The notes under the pieces: generated by a model | Told to the model about the DNA's origin: nothing | What the model saw: only the letters and a program-made list of their open reading frames with translations | Database searches by the model: none | Position numbers and translations under genes: made by a program | Part shown: positions 33,170-40,921 of the stretch, piece by piece | How positions within the stretch are numbered: the first letter of the stretch is position 1 | Layout: each line of letters starts with the position of its first letter | From: Shewanella zhangzhouensis | GTDB taxonomy: Bacteria; Pseudomonadota; Gammaproteobacteria; Enterobacterales; Shewanellaceae | Direction of reading: 5' to 3' | Assembly: GCF_019457615.1 (NCBI RefSeq) | Contig: NZ_CP080414.1 | Coordinates: 2,664,501-2,728,500, forward strand | Length of the DNA stretch: 64,000 nucleotides

Positions 33170-35326
33170 TCAGAGTTCAGTTGGCAGGGTTAAACCGAAG
33201 TTTTGCCACAAAAAGGCATAGATGTCGGCAAACTCGGCAATCTGCATCGAGGTGGGTTTACCCGCACCATGCCCGGCCTTTGACTCAATTCGCATAATCA
33301 CAGGCGCTTGCCCCTTCTGTTTGGCCTGCAACATGGCGCCAAACTTGAAGCTGTGCAGCGGCACTACGCGATCGTCATGGTCGGCTGTCATCACCATGGT
33401 GGCAGGATAGGCCTGCGCTTTCACGTTGTGATAAGGCGAATATGCCAGCAGATATGGGAAGTCCTCAGCATTGTCGGCACTGCCGTATTCAGCCGTCCAG
33501 GCCCAACCTATGGTGAACTTCTGGAAGCGCAGCATATCCAGCACACCAACGGCTGGCAGGATGGCGGCAAACAAATCAGGTCTCTGGGTCACTGCTGCGC
33601 CCATCAAGAGCCCACCGTTGCTGCGGCCATAGGCGCCGAGCTTACTGCTGTTGGTGTAGTTTTCGCTGATAAGGTATTCGGCGGCAGCAAAATAGTCGTC
33701 AAACACGTTTTGCTTTTTACCGAACATACCGGCCTTGTGCCACTCTTCACCGTACTCGCTGCCACCACGAAGGGCTGGCACCGCATAGATGCCACCCATG
33801 TCCAGCCAGGCAATGGTGGCGGGGCTGAAGCGCGGGGTCATGGAGATAGAAAAACCACCGTAGGCATAAAGCAGCGTCGGGTTATTGCCGTCTTTCTTCA
33901 GCCCTTTTTTGTAACTGACCAGCATGGGGATGCGAGTGCCGTCTTTGCTGGTGTAAAACACCTGCTCAGACACGTAGTCGTCCGGATTGAAGGATACCTT
34001 GGGCGCACTGAACAGCTCATTGGTGCCCTTGTTCAGATCGTACTTGTAGATAGTCTGAGGCTGCACATAGCTGTTGAAGATGTAATAAAAGTAAGGCTTG
34101 CTGGCCTTGCCGTAGGGACCGGCTATCTTGCCCTTACCCGGCAGCGGCACATCCTCACGCTTCACCCCATCCATATTGTAAATGGACAATTGGCCCAGCA
34201 CATCGTGCAGATAACTCACCACCAGATGCTCGCTGATAATGCTGACCGCAGCGATGGGGTCCTGAGATTCCGGCACCAGGGTGCGCCAGTTGTCTTTGGC
34301 AGGATTTCGGGTATCGACGGCAATGATGCGGCCTTTCGGGGCATCCAGATCGGTCTTGAAGTAGAACACCGGACCTTCGTTACCGAGGAACTGGTATTCA
34401 GCTTCCAACTCGCTCATCAGCTCAACCACTTTAAGGCTTTTATCTTTGAGCGGTTTATAGAAGAAGCGATTGCGGCTGTCTGTCCCCACTGAGACGCTTA
34501 TCAGCAGGAAGTTACCGTCATCGGACACAGTGGACGAAAAGCCCCACTCGGGCTGGTCCGGACGCTCGTATACCAGAGTATCCTTCGCCTGTTCCTCGCC
34601 AATGCGGTGGAAATACACCTTCTGGTTGTAGTTCACATCGACCAGGATATCGCCGCCAGCGGGCGCATCATAGCGAGAGTAGTACACACCACTGTTGTCA
34701 TGGGCCCACTCGGCGCGGGAAAACTTGATCCAGTTAAGGCTATCAGCCAACTTGCGGCCACTGGCCACATCGATAAAGGCCCACTCCTGCCAGTCGGAGC
34801 CGGACTTTGAAACGCCGTAAGCCAGGGTTTTGCCATCACCGCTTACGGATACGCCGGATAGGGCCACAGTGCCATCGGCTGAAAGCGTGTTGGGGTCAAG
34901 CAGTACCCGCTCGGCGCCGCCCTTTTCACTCACATAGAGTACGTTTTGTGATTGCAGGCCATTGTTTCTGAAAATAAAGCGATTTTCACCGTGCTCAAAA
35001 GGTGCACCTACTTTTTCAAAGTTCCACAGCTCGGTAATGCGGTCAACCACCACTTGCTTATTGGGAATGGCGGCAAGGTATTCTTCACCAAAAGCCTGCT
35101 GCCGTTTGACCCAATCTTCGGTCTCAGGGCTGCTTTCTTCGAGCCAACGATAAGGGTCTTGCACCTCAACGCCGTGAATTTGTTCACTTATGGCAACCGT
35201 TTGGCTGGCAGGATAAGCGATACCAGCCGCAGGGGCATCTTGGGTCGCTTCTTTGGTGTGACAGCCTGATAATCCCAGAGCAAAACCCAGGGTCAGCAGG
35301 CTTAGAGTGCTGATTCTGCTTGTCAT
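33170..35326 (-). CDS. Prolyl oligopeptidase family lipoprotein (S9A)
   Basis: 718 residues. Lipoprotein signal ending LSGC (residue 22) predicts anchoring in the envelope. An N-terminal beta-propeller (about 60-440) begins with DPYRWLEESSPETEDWVKRQ, then the alpha/beta-hydrolase domain: nucleophile Ser in YGRSNGGLLMGA near 567, Asp in ADHDDRVVPLHS near 648, His in SKAGHGAGKP near 686. Cleaves peptides after proline; envelope location suggests scavenging of short peptides. Monocistronic. Confidence 0.92.
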   Translation of the reverse strand: MTSRISTLSLLTLGFALGLSGCHTKEATQDAPAAGIAYPASQTVAISEQIHGVEVQDPYRWLEESSPETEDWVKRQQAFGEEYLAAIPNKQVVVDRITELWNFEKVGAPFEHGENRFIFRNNGLQSQNVLYVSEKGGAERVLLDPNTLSADGTVALSGVSVSGDGKTLAYGVSKSGSDWQEWAFIDVASGRKLADSLNWIKFSRAEWAHDNSGVYYSRYDAPAGGDILVDVNYNQKVYFHRIGEEQAKDTLVYERPDQPEWGFSSTVSDDGNFLLISVSVGTDSRNRFFYKPLKDKSLKVVELMSELEAEYQFLGNEGPVFYFKTDLDAPKGRIIAVDTRNPAKDNWRTLVPESQDPIAAVSIISEHLVVSYLHDVLGQLSIYNMDGVKREDVPLPGKGKIAGPYGKASKPYFYYIFNSYVQPQTIYKYDLNKGTNELFSAPKVSFNPDDYVSEQVFYTSKDGTRIPMLVSYKKGLKKDGNNPTLLYAYGGFSISMTPRFSPATIAWLDMGGIYAVPALRGGSEYGEEWHKAGMFGKKQNVFDDYFAAAEYLISENYTNSSKLGAYGRSNGGLLMGAAVTQRPDLFAAILPAVGVLDMLRFQKFTIGWAWTAEYGSADNAEDFPYLLAYSPYHNVKAQAYPATMVMTADHDDRVVPLHSFKFGAMLQAKQKGQAPVIMRIESKAGHGAGKPTSMQIAEFADIYAFLWQNFGLTLPTEL

Positions 35327-35487
35327 TGTTGTCTTCCTTTGCAGTAGAGAGGTGCATTGCCGCTGCCCACTATACCCCCAAAAATGGAGGTGGCAATGGC
35401 AGGTAAACGTGGTGGTGAAACTTTCGCCAAGGTCCGGCGTTAAAAGAGTGATAACATCTTATGGCGATGCCATACGCTTTTTTATGC

Positions 35488-35799
35488 TTGATATGTGCTT
35501 AATTACTCGAAATATACGGATTAAGGCCGTTAACGTGCGCCAGATCACACAATGATTCATTAGTTAAACTAATCTCAAATTCCAATTTTTCTCGTTTGTT
35601 GTTCTTATCATGCCTGACTACAATGACCACGTTTTCCGGAAGTGTCTGCTTCGCAGATTGTGAAAACAAAGAACATTTTATCGCTGTGTCTGACACATCG
35701 ATATCATCCCTGGTTCTTATGCTTGACTTCCTTCCTTCAATTTGTTGATTGCAATGCTTATTCTTTTGCGGCCCACTTGGAATCAAGTGGGCTTTTTTT
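35488..35799 (+). ncRNA. Candidate small RNA ending at an orphan terminator
   Basis: A -35-like TTGATA at 35488 and a weak -10-like AATATA at 35511 (17-base spacing) would start RNA near 35523. Within it lie stems ATTAGTT-A-AACTAAT (35559-35573), TCTGC-TTC-GCAGA (35645-35657) and TGTGTC-T-GACACA (35685-35697), U-rich stretches, and a terminal hairpin with eight T. No open frame fits the plus strand before the terminator. I recognise no known sRNA. The 5' end is a guess and a shorter RNA is possible. Confidence 0.45.
35771..35799 (+). terminator. Strong orphan plus-strand terminator
   Basis: GCCCACTT, loop GGAATC, AAGTGGGC, then TTTTTTTT. On the minus strand the tail would be CGCAAAAG, so it works only for a plus-strand transcript, yet no plus-strand gene precedes it for several kilobases. 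Confidence 0.85.
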
Positions 35800-35827
35800 T
35801 ACATCCCCATTTGCATCCCTGCCCAAC

Positions 35828-35855
35828 AAAAAAGACCGCGTTGGCGGTCTTTTTT
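35828..35855. terminator. Terminator after motY
   Basis: AAAAAAGACCGC, loop GTTG, GCGGTCTTTTTT. It is symmetric, and the natural user is motY on the minus strand, ending 19 bases away. Confidence 0.85.
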
Positions 35856-35873
35856 ATGAAGAAAATTTAATCC

Positions 35874-36743
35874 TCAGATAGCTTTGGTTATCTGGATGAC
35901 CACCCGGCGGTTTCGCTGGCGCTCATCCGCCCCTTGGTTGGAAGCCACGTGACGGGTTTCGCCGTGGCCCTCTGTTTGAATACGGTCAGCGGGGATGCCT
36001 TTACTGACAAAAAAGTCCTTTACTGAATCCGCGCGCTTGTCAGACACCTTTTGGTTCAGGTTACGGCCGCCGTGGCTGTCGGTATAGGCATTGATGAGGA
36101 TAAGCTCAACATCGGGGTCCAGGCTCAGGTATTCCTGCACCCGCGCCAGCTGTGCCTTGGAAAAACGGGTCAGCTCAGTTCCACCCGACTCATAATTGAG
36201 CACGGTAAAGGCGATATCATCGAAACTGTAGGGCAGCAAGCCAGATAAACACTGACGAAACTCAGTGTACTTGCGACGGAAATTGGCCGCCGACAAACCC
36301 ACGGCAACCTTATTGTCGCTGTTGTACCAGTCGGCGTAGTAGAAAGTGGGCTCACGGCCGCGCTCAAGCTCGGTCAGCATCGACCAGGCGGCCTTTTTGG
36401 GTACTTCGCCGTTAAAGTCTCTCATATAAGACAGCCTGGTAATGGTCGACTGAACTTCGCCGGGGCGCCAGGAGGGAGCCTTGCTCACCAGGGTTGCCGC
36501 CGTGGCCGCATCGGGTTTCGACCACATATCCAGAGTAAACAGCAGATTCTGATCTTTACCGGCAGCGCTGGAAAACACGGCTTTGCCGTAAGCAGGGATA
36601 TCATGCTCCAGACTGCAGCGAATACGGGAGTTTTCGGCCAGGCGCCACTGGGAGTCGGCAATGGTGGCCACGTAGTGACGCATGTCGGCCGCCGCGCCCA
36701 GTGGCAGCAGCAGTGCAGATAGAATAAAGCAGTTACGCCACAT
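35874..36743 (-). CDS. motY: Sodium-type flagellar motor protein MotY
   Basis: 289 residues from ATG 36743 (MWRNCFILSALLLPLGAAADMRHYVATI); an in-frame GTG four codons upstream is the alternative. Signal peptide, a MotY-specific N-terminal domain (SQWRLAENSRIRCSLEHDIPAYG, WSMLTELERGREPTFYYADW), and an OmpA-like peptidoglycan-binding domain from about 165 (INAYTDSHGGRNLNQKVSDKRADSVK). Forms the periplasmic T-ring holding PomA/PomB stators. Vibrio MotY aligns throughout from memory. A near-consensus sigma-28 promoter lies just upstream, confirming the flagellar role. Confidence 0.9.
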   Translation of the reverse strand: MWRNCFILSALLLPLGAAADMRHYVATIADSQWRLAENSRIRCSLEHDIPAYGKAVFSSAAGKDQNLLFTLDMWSKPDAATAATLVSKAPSWRPGEVQSTITRLSYMRDFNGEVPKKAAWSMLTELERGREPTFYYADWYNSDNKVAVGLSAANFRRKYTEFRQCLSGLLPYSFDDIAFTVLNYESGGTELTRFSKAQLARVQEYLSLDPDVELILINAYTDSHGGRNLNQKVSDKRADSVKDFFVSKGIPADRIQTEGHGETRHVASNQGADERQRNRRVVIQITKAI

Positions 36744-36776
36744 AGGAATTCTCACAATTCAATGCTTACTCTGGAA

Positions 36777-36803
36777 CTATCGACCAATATTCCCGGTTCT
36801 TTA
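36777..36803 (-). promoter_or_regulatory. FliA (sigma-28) promoter of motY
   Basis: On the minus strand: TAAA (36800-36803), 15-base spacer, GTCGATAG (36777-36784). The flagellar consensus is TAAA-N15-GCCGATAA, so 6 of 8 positions of the -10 match with exact spacing. It lies 34 bases upstream of the chosen start. Confidence 0.75.
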
Positions 36804-36886
36804 GCGCAGATTTTGCGCAATCAAACATGACAGCCAAGGCGCCTTTTAGCATAATAGCGCCCTTTGCAACGACCAGAGAATTCAGG

Positions 36887-37603
36887 ATGTCTGACGCCTT
36901 CAACCCCAACAAGCTCAAGTACCGGTTCCGTGGCTATTATCCTGTGGTAATAGATGTGGAAACCGCCGGCTTCAATGCTCAGACCGATGCCTTGCTGGAA
37001 ATTGCCGTCACCCTGCTGACCATGGACGATAACGGCATGCTGGCGCTGGATAAAACGCTGCATTTTCATATCGAGCCCTTTGAAGGCGCTAATCTTGAAC
37101 CTGCTGCGCTGGCCTTTAACGGCATAGACCCAAGCAATCCGCTGCGTGGCGCGGTCAGCGAAAAAGACGCGATACTGGAAATTTTCAAGGCGGTGCGCAA
37201 AGGCATGAAAGCGTCAGATTGCCACAGAGCCGTGATTGTGGCCCACAATGCCGCATTCGACCATGGTTTTGTTAGCAAGGCGATTGAGCGCAGTGGCGTT
37301 AAACGCTCGCCATTCCATCCCTTTGCCACTTTCGACACCGCCTGTTTGTCTGGTCTGGCCCTGGGGCACACAGTGCTGGCACAGGCCTGTAAAATCGCCG
37401 GCATTCCCTTCGACAATAAAGAAGCCCACAGTGCCCTTTATGATACTGAGCGTACCGCCGAGCTCTTCTGTTATATCGTCAACCGCTGGAAGTCCCTCGG
37501 CGGCTGGCCGTTACTGGGTGCAGACGCCCTAGAAGAGACCGAGGATGCAACAGCGGATAACGAAAACGCCGCTGTCGATGCCGAGGCCAGCGCTGGCGAA
37601 TAA
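36887..37603 (+). CDS. rnt: Ribonuclease T
   Basis: 238 residues from ATG 36887 (MSDAFNPNKLKYRFRGYYPVVIDVETAGF), preceded by CAGG; the open frame begins 20 codons earlier in the divergent promoter region. DEDDh exonuclease motifs: DVETAG, HNAAFDHGF and HSALYDTERTAELF. Trims 3' ends of tRNA and stable RNAs and removes the tRNA CCA end. Conserved phenylalanines for base stacking are likely among the FHPFATF residues. The acidic tail after about 220 (EETEDATADNENAAVDAEASAGE) is longer than in E. coli (215 residues). Convergent with the peroxiredoxin gene. Confidence 0.94.
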   Translation: MSDAFNPNKLKYRFRGYYPVVIDVETAGFNAQTDALLEIAVTLLTMDDNGMLALDKTLHFHIEPFEGANLEPAALAFNGIDPSNPLRGAVSEKDAILEIFKAVRKGMKASDCHRAVIVAHNAAFDHGFVSKAIERSGVKRSPFHPFATFDTACLSGLALGHTVLAQACKIAGIPFDNKEAHSALYDTERTAELFCYIVNRWKSLGGWPLLGADALEETEDATADNENAAVDAEASAGE

Positions 37604-37672
37604 GCGAAGCTCCCGCGCCATCTGCTTATAGCGCCCCTTAAATCAACAACAGCCAGGCAAATCACAGAAATG

Positions 37673-37698
37673 AAAAAGCCGCCCTTGGGCGGCTTTTT
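37673..37698. terminator. Bidirectional terminator between rnt and the peroxiredoxin gene
   Basis: AAAAAGCCGCCC, loop TT, GGGCGGCTTTTTT. Confidence 0.9.
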
Positions 37699-37728
37699 TA
37701 TGCGATTCAATGTGATCCAGATATTGGA

Positions 37729-38334
37729 TTACAGGTCGTCAGCGTTTTCGCTCAGGTAAGCAGCAACGCCGTCTGGGCTGGCGCTCATACCTTTCTTACC
37801 TTTTTCCCAACCGGCTGGGCACACTTCGCCGTGCTCTTCGTGGAACTGCAGCGCGTCAATCATACGCAGCATTTCGTCAACGTTACGGCCCAGTGGCAGG
37901 TCGTTCACTACCTGGTGACGTACCATACCTTCCTTGTCAATCAGGAAAGAACCACGGAAAGCCACACCGGCTTCTGGATGCTCTACGTCGTAGGCCTGAC
38001 AGATTTCGTGCTTAACGTCAGCCACCAGAGTGTACTTAACAGGGCCGATACCGCCCTTGTCTACTGGGGTGTTACGCCAGGCGTTGTGGCTGAACTGAGA
38101 GTCGATGGAAACACCGATCACTTCAACACCACGCTTGGTGAACTCTTCCATGCGGTGATCGAACGCGATCAGCTCAGATGGGCACACGAAAGTGAAGTCC
38201 AGTGGGTAGAAGAAAACCACGGCTGCTTTGCCCTTGATGGCTGCAGTCAGGTTGAAGTTGTCAACGATTTCGCCTGAACCCAGAACGGCAGCAGCAGTAA
38301 AATCGGGGGCCTTGCGACCTACTAATACGCTCAT
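37729..38334 (-). CDS. Typical 2-Cys peroxiredoxin
   Basis: 201 residues. Peroxidatic C51 in FTFVCPSE and resolving C172 in GEVCPAGW. Reduces hydrogen peroxide and organic peroxides, recycled by thioredoxin or AhpF-type reductase. It belongs to the Prx1/AhpC branch with closest resemblance to the bacterial long form (EVCPAGWEKGKKGMSASPDGVAAYL), which usually uses thioredoxin. The GGIGP motif of overoxidation-sensitive forms is present (DKGGIGPVKY). No ahpF nearby. Confidence 0.93.
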   Translation of the reverse strand: MSVLVGRKAPDFTAAAVLGSGEIVDNFNLTAAIKGKAAVVFFYPLDFTFVCPSELIAFDHRMEEFTKRGVEVIGVSIDSQFSHNAWRNTPVDKGGIGPVKYTLVADVKHEICQAYDVEHPEAGVAFRGSFLIDKEGMVRHQVVNDLPLGRNVDEMLRMIDALQFHEEHGEVCPAGWEKGKKGMSASPDGVAAYLSENADDL

Positions 38335-38404
38335 TGGTAACCTCCATCTATGGATTGAGCTAGGGATAATACGAACTTTCCTGTTAGATATTCAGCATTA
38401 TAAG

Positions 38405-38517
38405 AGGTGCCATGAGCCTGACAACCCAATTTGGAGGAATATCACACAATTGCTCCGTTCCCCGGTCTGTCAGAGCAATTTATCGCCGTAAAGCCCCCTG
38501 CATTTCCGGGGCTTTTC
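38405..38517 (+). ncRNA. Structured leader or small RNA before the antiporter gene
   Basis: A perfect stem AATTGCTC/GAGCAATT with a 17-base loop (38448-38480) is followed by a terminator (38490-38516). A TATAAG-like -10 at 38399-38404 could start the RNA near 38410. The beginning (AGAGGTGC, then TTGGAGG 20 bases later) recalls the 5' half of lysine riboswitches, but the rest of that element is missing. It may be a cis-acting leader with a premature terminator, or a free-standing RNA. Confidence 0.4.
38490..38516 (+). terminator. Terminator 120 bp before the antiporter gene
   Basis: AAAGCCCC, loop CTGCATTTCC, GGGGCTTTT. No plus-strand gene precedes it. Confidence 0.65.
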
Positions 38518-38637
38518 AAGTGGCACGACCGCACTGGATCACAATTGGCAAATTTGTATGTGAATTCGTGCCCATTGCTGGACAAGCAAGGGAAACACTG
38601 TCAAAAATAGCCCTTTTGATTGAAGACAGACTTATCC

Positions 38638-39960
38638 ATGATGAATTCCGTGGTTATTGCCGTGTGCCTGATGCTTGCCCTCAGCCTTGCACGGGTAAAC
38701 GTGGTTATCGCGCTGACCATAAGCGCACTGGTCGCCGGGCTTTGGGGCGGCATGGGGCTGACAGCCACCATTGATGCCTTTAACACGGGCCTTGGAGGCG
38801 GTGCCCAAATCGCGCTGAGCTATGCACTCCTTGGAGCCTTTGCCGTGGCCCTGTCACATTCGGGGCTGACCACGGTAATTTCCCGCTCTGTGATTAAAAA
38901 ACTGGGTCGGGAAAACGATGCCAAAGCCCTGGGTACAGTGCGCATGTTGCTGTTGGTTTCACTGCTTGCCATGGCCATGGCGTCCCAGAACATTCTGCCT
39001 ATTCATATCGCCTTTATCCCGATTCTGGTGCCGCCACTGCTGCACCTGATGTCAAAGCTCAAGCTCGACCGCCGCCTGGTGGCCTGTGTACTCACCTTTG
39101 GTTTGGTGACCACCTATATGGTGCTGCCAGTGGGCTTTGGTGGCATCTTCCTGAACGACATTCTGCTGGCAAACCTAACCGGCAATGGCCTGGAGGCCAG
39201 TCGCGAACAGGTGCCCGGTGCCATGCTGATCCCGGCACTTGGGATGATCCTGGGCCTGCTCATCGCTGTGTTTATCAGCTATCGCAAACCCAGAAGCTAT
39301 GTAGAAGAGCAAATCCTCGCGGCCGAGCCCGAAGAACGCATCCATGGTCGTAGCCTTATCATCGCCCTGGTTGCCATTGTGGCGACTCTGGTGGTGCAGC
39401 TTGAAACCGACTCCATGATTTTTGGTGCCCTGATTGGTTTTATGGTGTTCAGTCTCTCGGGCGCGATTAAGCATGTGGCCGATCAGGACATCTTCACCCA
39501 GGGCGTGCGCATGATGGCCAATATCGGCTTTATCATGATTGCTGCCGCAGGCTTTGCCGCCGTGGTCAAGGCCACAGGCGATGTGGGTAATCTGGTGTCG
39601 TCCCTGGGCGAACTGATTGGCGACAATAAGGCGCTGGCGGCGTTCCTGATGCTGCTGGTAGGCCTGCTTATCACCATGGGTATTGGCTCATCCTTTTCTA
39701 CCATCCCCATTATCGCCACCATCTATGTACCATTGGCGCTCTCCTTTGGCTTCTCGGTACCGGCTACCATTGCTCTGGTCGGCACAGCGGCCGCGCTGGG
39801 TGATGCGGGCTCACCGGCGTCTGACTCAACCCTCGGCCCCACTGCCGGGCTTAACGCCGATGGACAGCACGACCATATGCGAGACAGCGTGATCCCAACC
39901 TTCATCCACTACAATATTCCGTTGTTGGTATTTGGCTGGATTGCGGCCATGGTGCTTTAA
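38638..39960 (+). CDS. Na+/H+ antiporter-family membrane transporter (YuiF-like)
   Basis: 440 residues from ATG 38638, or ATG 38641 directly after it. About 11-12 membrane segments; conserved-looking re-entrant patches QNILPIHIAFIPILVPPLL, GIGSSFSTIPIIATIYVPLA and GDAGSPASDSTLGPTAGLNADGQHDH. The family (COG2056 type) is named after sodium/proton exchange, but relatives include amino acid carriers such as Bacillus YuiF for histidine, so the substrate is open. Monocistronic. The terminator-ended element 120 bp upstream suggests RNA-level control. Confidence 0.82.
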   Translation: MMNSVVIAVCLMLALSLARVNVVIALTISALVAGLWGGMGLTATIDAFNTGLGGGAQIALSYALLGAFAVALSHSGLTTVISRSVIKKLGRENDAKALGTVRMLLLVSLLAMAMASQNILPIHIAFIPILVPPLLHLMSKLKLDRRLVACVLTFGLVTTYMVLPVGFGGIFLNDILLANLTGNGLEASREQVPGAMLIPALGMILGLLIAVFISYRKPRSYVEEQILAAEPEERIHGRSLIIALVAIVATLVVQLETDSMIFGALIGFMVFSLSGAIKHVADQDIFTQGVRMMANIGFIMIAAAGFAAVVKATGDVGNLVSSLGELIGDNKALAAFLMLLVGLLITMGIGSSFSTIPIIATIYVPLALSFGFSVPATIALVGTAAALGDAGSPASDSTLGPTAGLNADGQHDHMRDSVIPTFIHYNIPLLVFGWIAAMVL

Positions 39961-39998
39961 GCGGGCTGATAACCCAAAGAGACCTACTGCAAGATACG

Positions 39999-40023
39999 AA
40001 AAAAGCGCCCGAGGGCGCTTTTT
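39999..40023. terminator. Bidirectional terminator
   Basis: AAAAAAGCGCCC, loop GA, GGGCGCTTTTT, between the convergent antiporter and upp genes. Confidence 0.9.
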
Positions 40024-40062
40024 CATTTAAGGCAGCTGTTTACAAAAACTGTTTACAACTGC

Positions 40063-40689
40063 TTACTTGGTGCCAAAAATCTTGTCACCGGCATCACCGA
40101 GGCCTGGCAGAATGTAGCCATTTTCGTTCAGGCAGCGGTCAATAGAGGCTGTGTAGAGCTCGATATCCGGGTGGGCCTTCTCCAGTGCGGCCAGGCCTTC
40201 GGGGGCGGCAACCAGCACCAGAGCCTTGATTTGCTTACATCCGCGCTGCTTGAGCAGGTCGATAGTCGCAATCATGGAGCCACCCGTGGCCAGCATGGGG
40301 TCAACCACCAGCGCAATGCGCTCATCCACCTGGCTGCACAGCTTTTCAAAATACGGAACTGGCTCAAGGGTCTTTTCGTCGCGGTAGATACCCACCACAG
40401 AAATACGGGCACTGGGGATATGCTCGAGGACACCGTCCATCATACCAAGACCGGCGCGCAGGATAGGCACGACAGTCACTTTCTTACCCTTGATTTGCTC
40501 AACCTGTACCGGGCCGTTCCAACCTTCAATGGTCACGGTTTCAGTTTCTAAATCGGCAGTGGCTTCGTAGGTGAGCAGACTGCCCACTTCGGCAGCCAGT
40601 TCACGGAAACGCTTGGTGCTGATATCCGCTTCTCTCATCAAGCCAATTTTATGGCGAACCAGGGGATGTTTTACTTCGACGACTTTCAT
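40063..40689 (-). CDS. upp: Uracil phosphoribosyltransferase
   Basis: 208 residues, the same length as E. coli Upp. Salvages uracil with PRPP to UMP. The PRPP-binding loop is VDPMLATGGSMIATIDLLKQRG and the uracil site YILPGLGDAGDKIFGTK. A good ribosome site (AGGAG) precedes ATG 40689. Divergent from purM. In E. coli upp is followed by the permease uraA; here no permease follows, only the convergent antiporter gene. Confidence 0.97.
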   Translation of the reverse strand: MKVVEVKHPLVRHKIGLMREADISTKRFRELAAEVGSLLTYEATADLETETVTIEGWNGPVQVEQIKGKKVTVVPILRAGLGMMDGVLEHIPSARISVVGIYRDEKTLEPVPYFEKLCSQVDERIALVVDPMLATGGSMIATIDLLKQRGCKQIKALVLVAAPEGLAALEKAHPDIELYTASIDRCLNENGYILPGLGDAGDKIFGTK

Positions 40690-40921
40690 GTCTACTCCTG
40701 CGACTTTTGGCGTTTTTCAGGCAAATTTCTGGAATTTTAGATGATTTGTTCTCTCGATAAAACATAAAGTTTTGTTCAAACGCCGAATCGTGAAGCCTGT
40801 CGCGGCTTATACCGCCAAAAGCACATTTGATAGGCAAAACTACCCTTTCGACACCCCTCACAAACTGCTAGAATACGGCCCCAATAAAAACCACTCGATG
40901 TACCCTACTAGAGGATCCTCC

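Larger units (their letters stand above)
35327..35873. other. 547-bp gene-free AT-rich stretch
   Basis: Between the divergently oriented S9 peptidase start and the motY stop. It holds the peptidase promoter, small hairpins, a strong plus-strand terminator at 35771 and the motY terminator at 35828. I see no convincing protein gene on either strand. The terminator implies a plus-strand transcript (see the ncRNA entry). Confidence 0.6.
38335..38637. other. 303-bp gene-free region with peroxiredoxin promoter and a structured element
   Basis: It contains the minus-strand peroxiredoxin promoter region (a TATTAT-like -10 around 38366-38371) and, on the plus strand, the structured element at 38405-38517. 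The remaining 120 bp before the antiporter gene hold no further obvious structure. Confidence 0.6.

Noticed and set aside
35530..35552. CRP site around GTGCGCCAGATCACAC
   Set aside because: One half-site (TCACA) is good but the other matches poorly, so it is not reported as a feature.
35499..35786. 95-codon minus-strand frame in the gene-free stretch
   Set aside because: Its only start is a TTG inside the terminator hairpin with no ribosome site, and I see no family motif.
38405..38517. Canonical lysine riboswitch (L-box) before the antiporter gene
   Set aside because: Only the first conserved words match; the central and 3' conserved blocks of the roughly 180-nt aptamer are absent. Kept only as an unusual structured element.
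40772..40921. 50-codon N-terminal extension of PurM
   Set aside because: GTG 40922 has a ribosome site and gives the exact family length; the extension covers the upp-purM promoter region.
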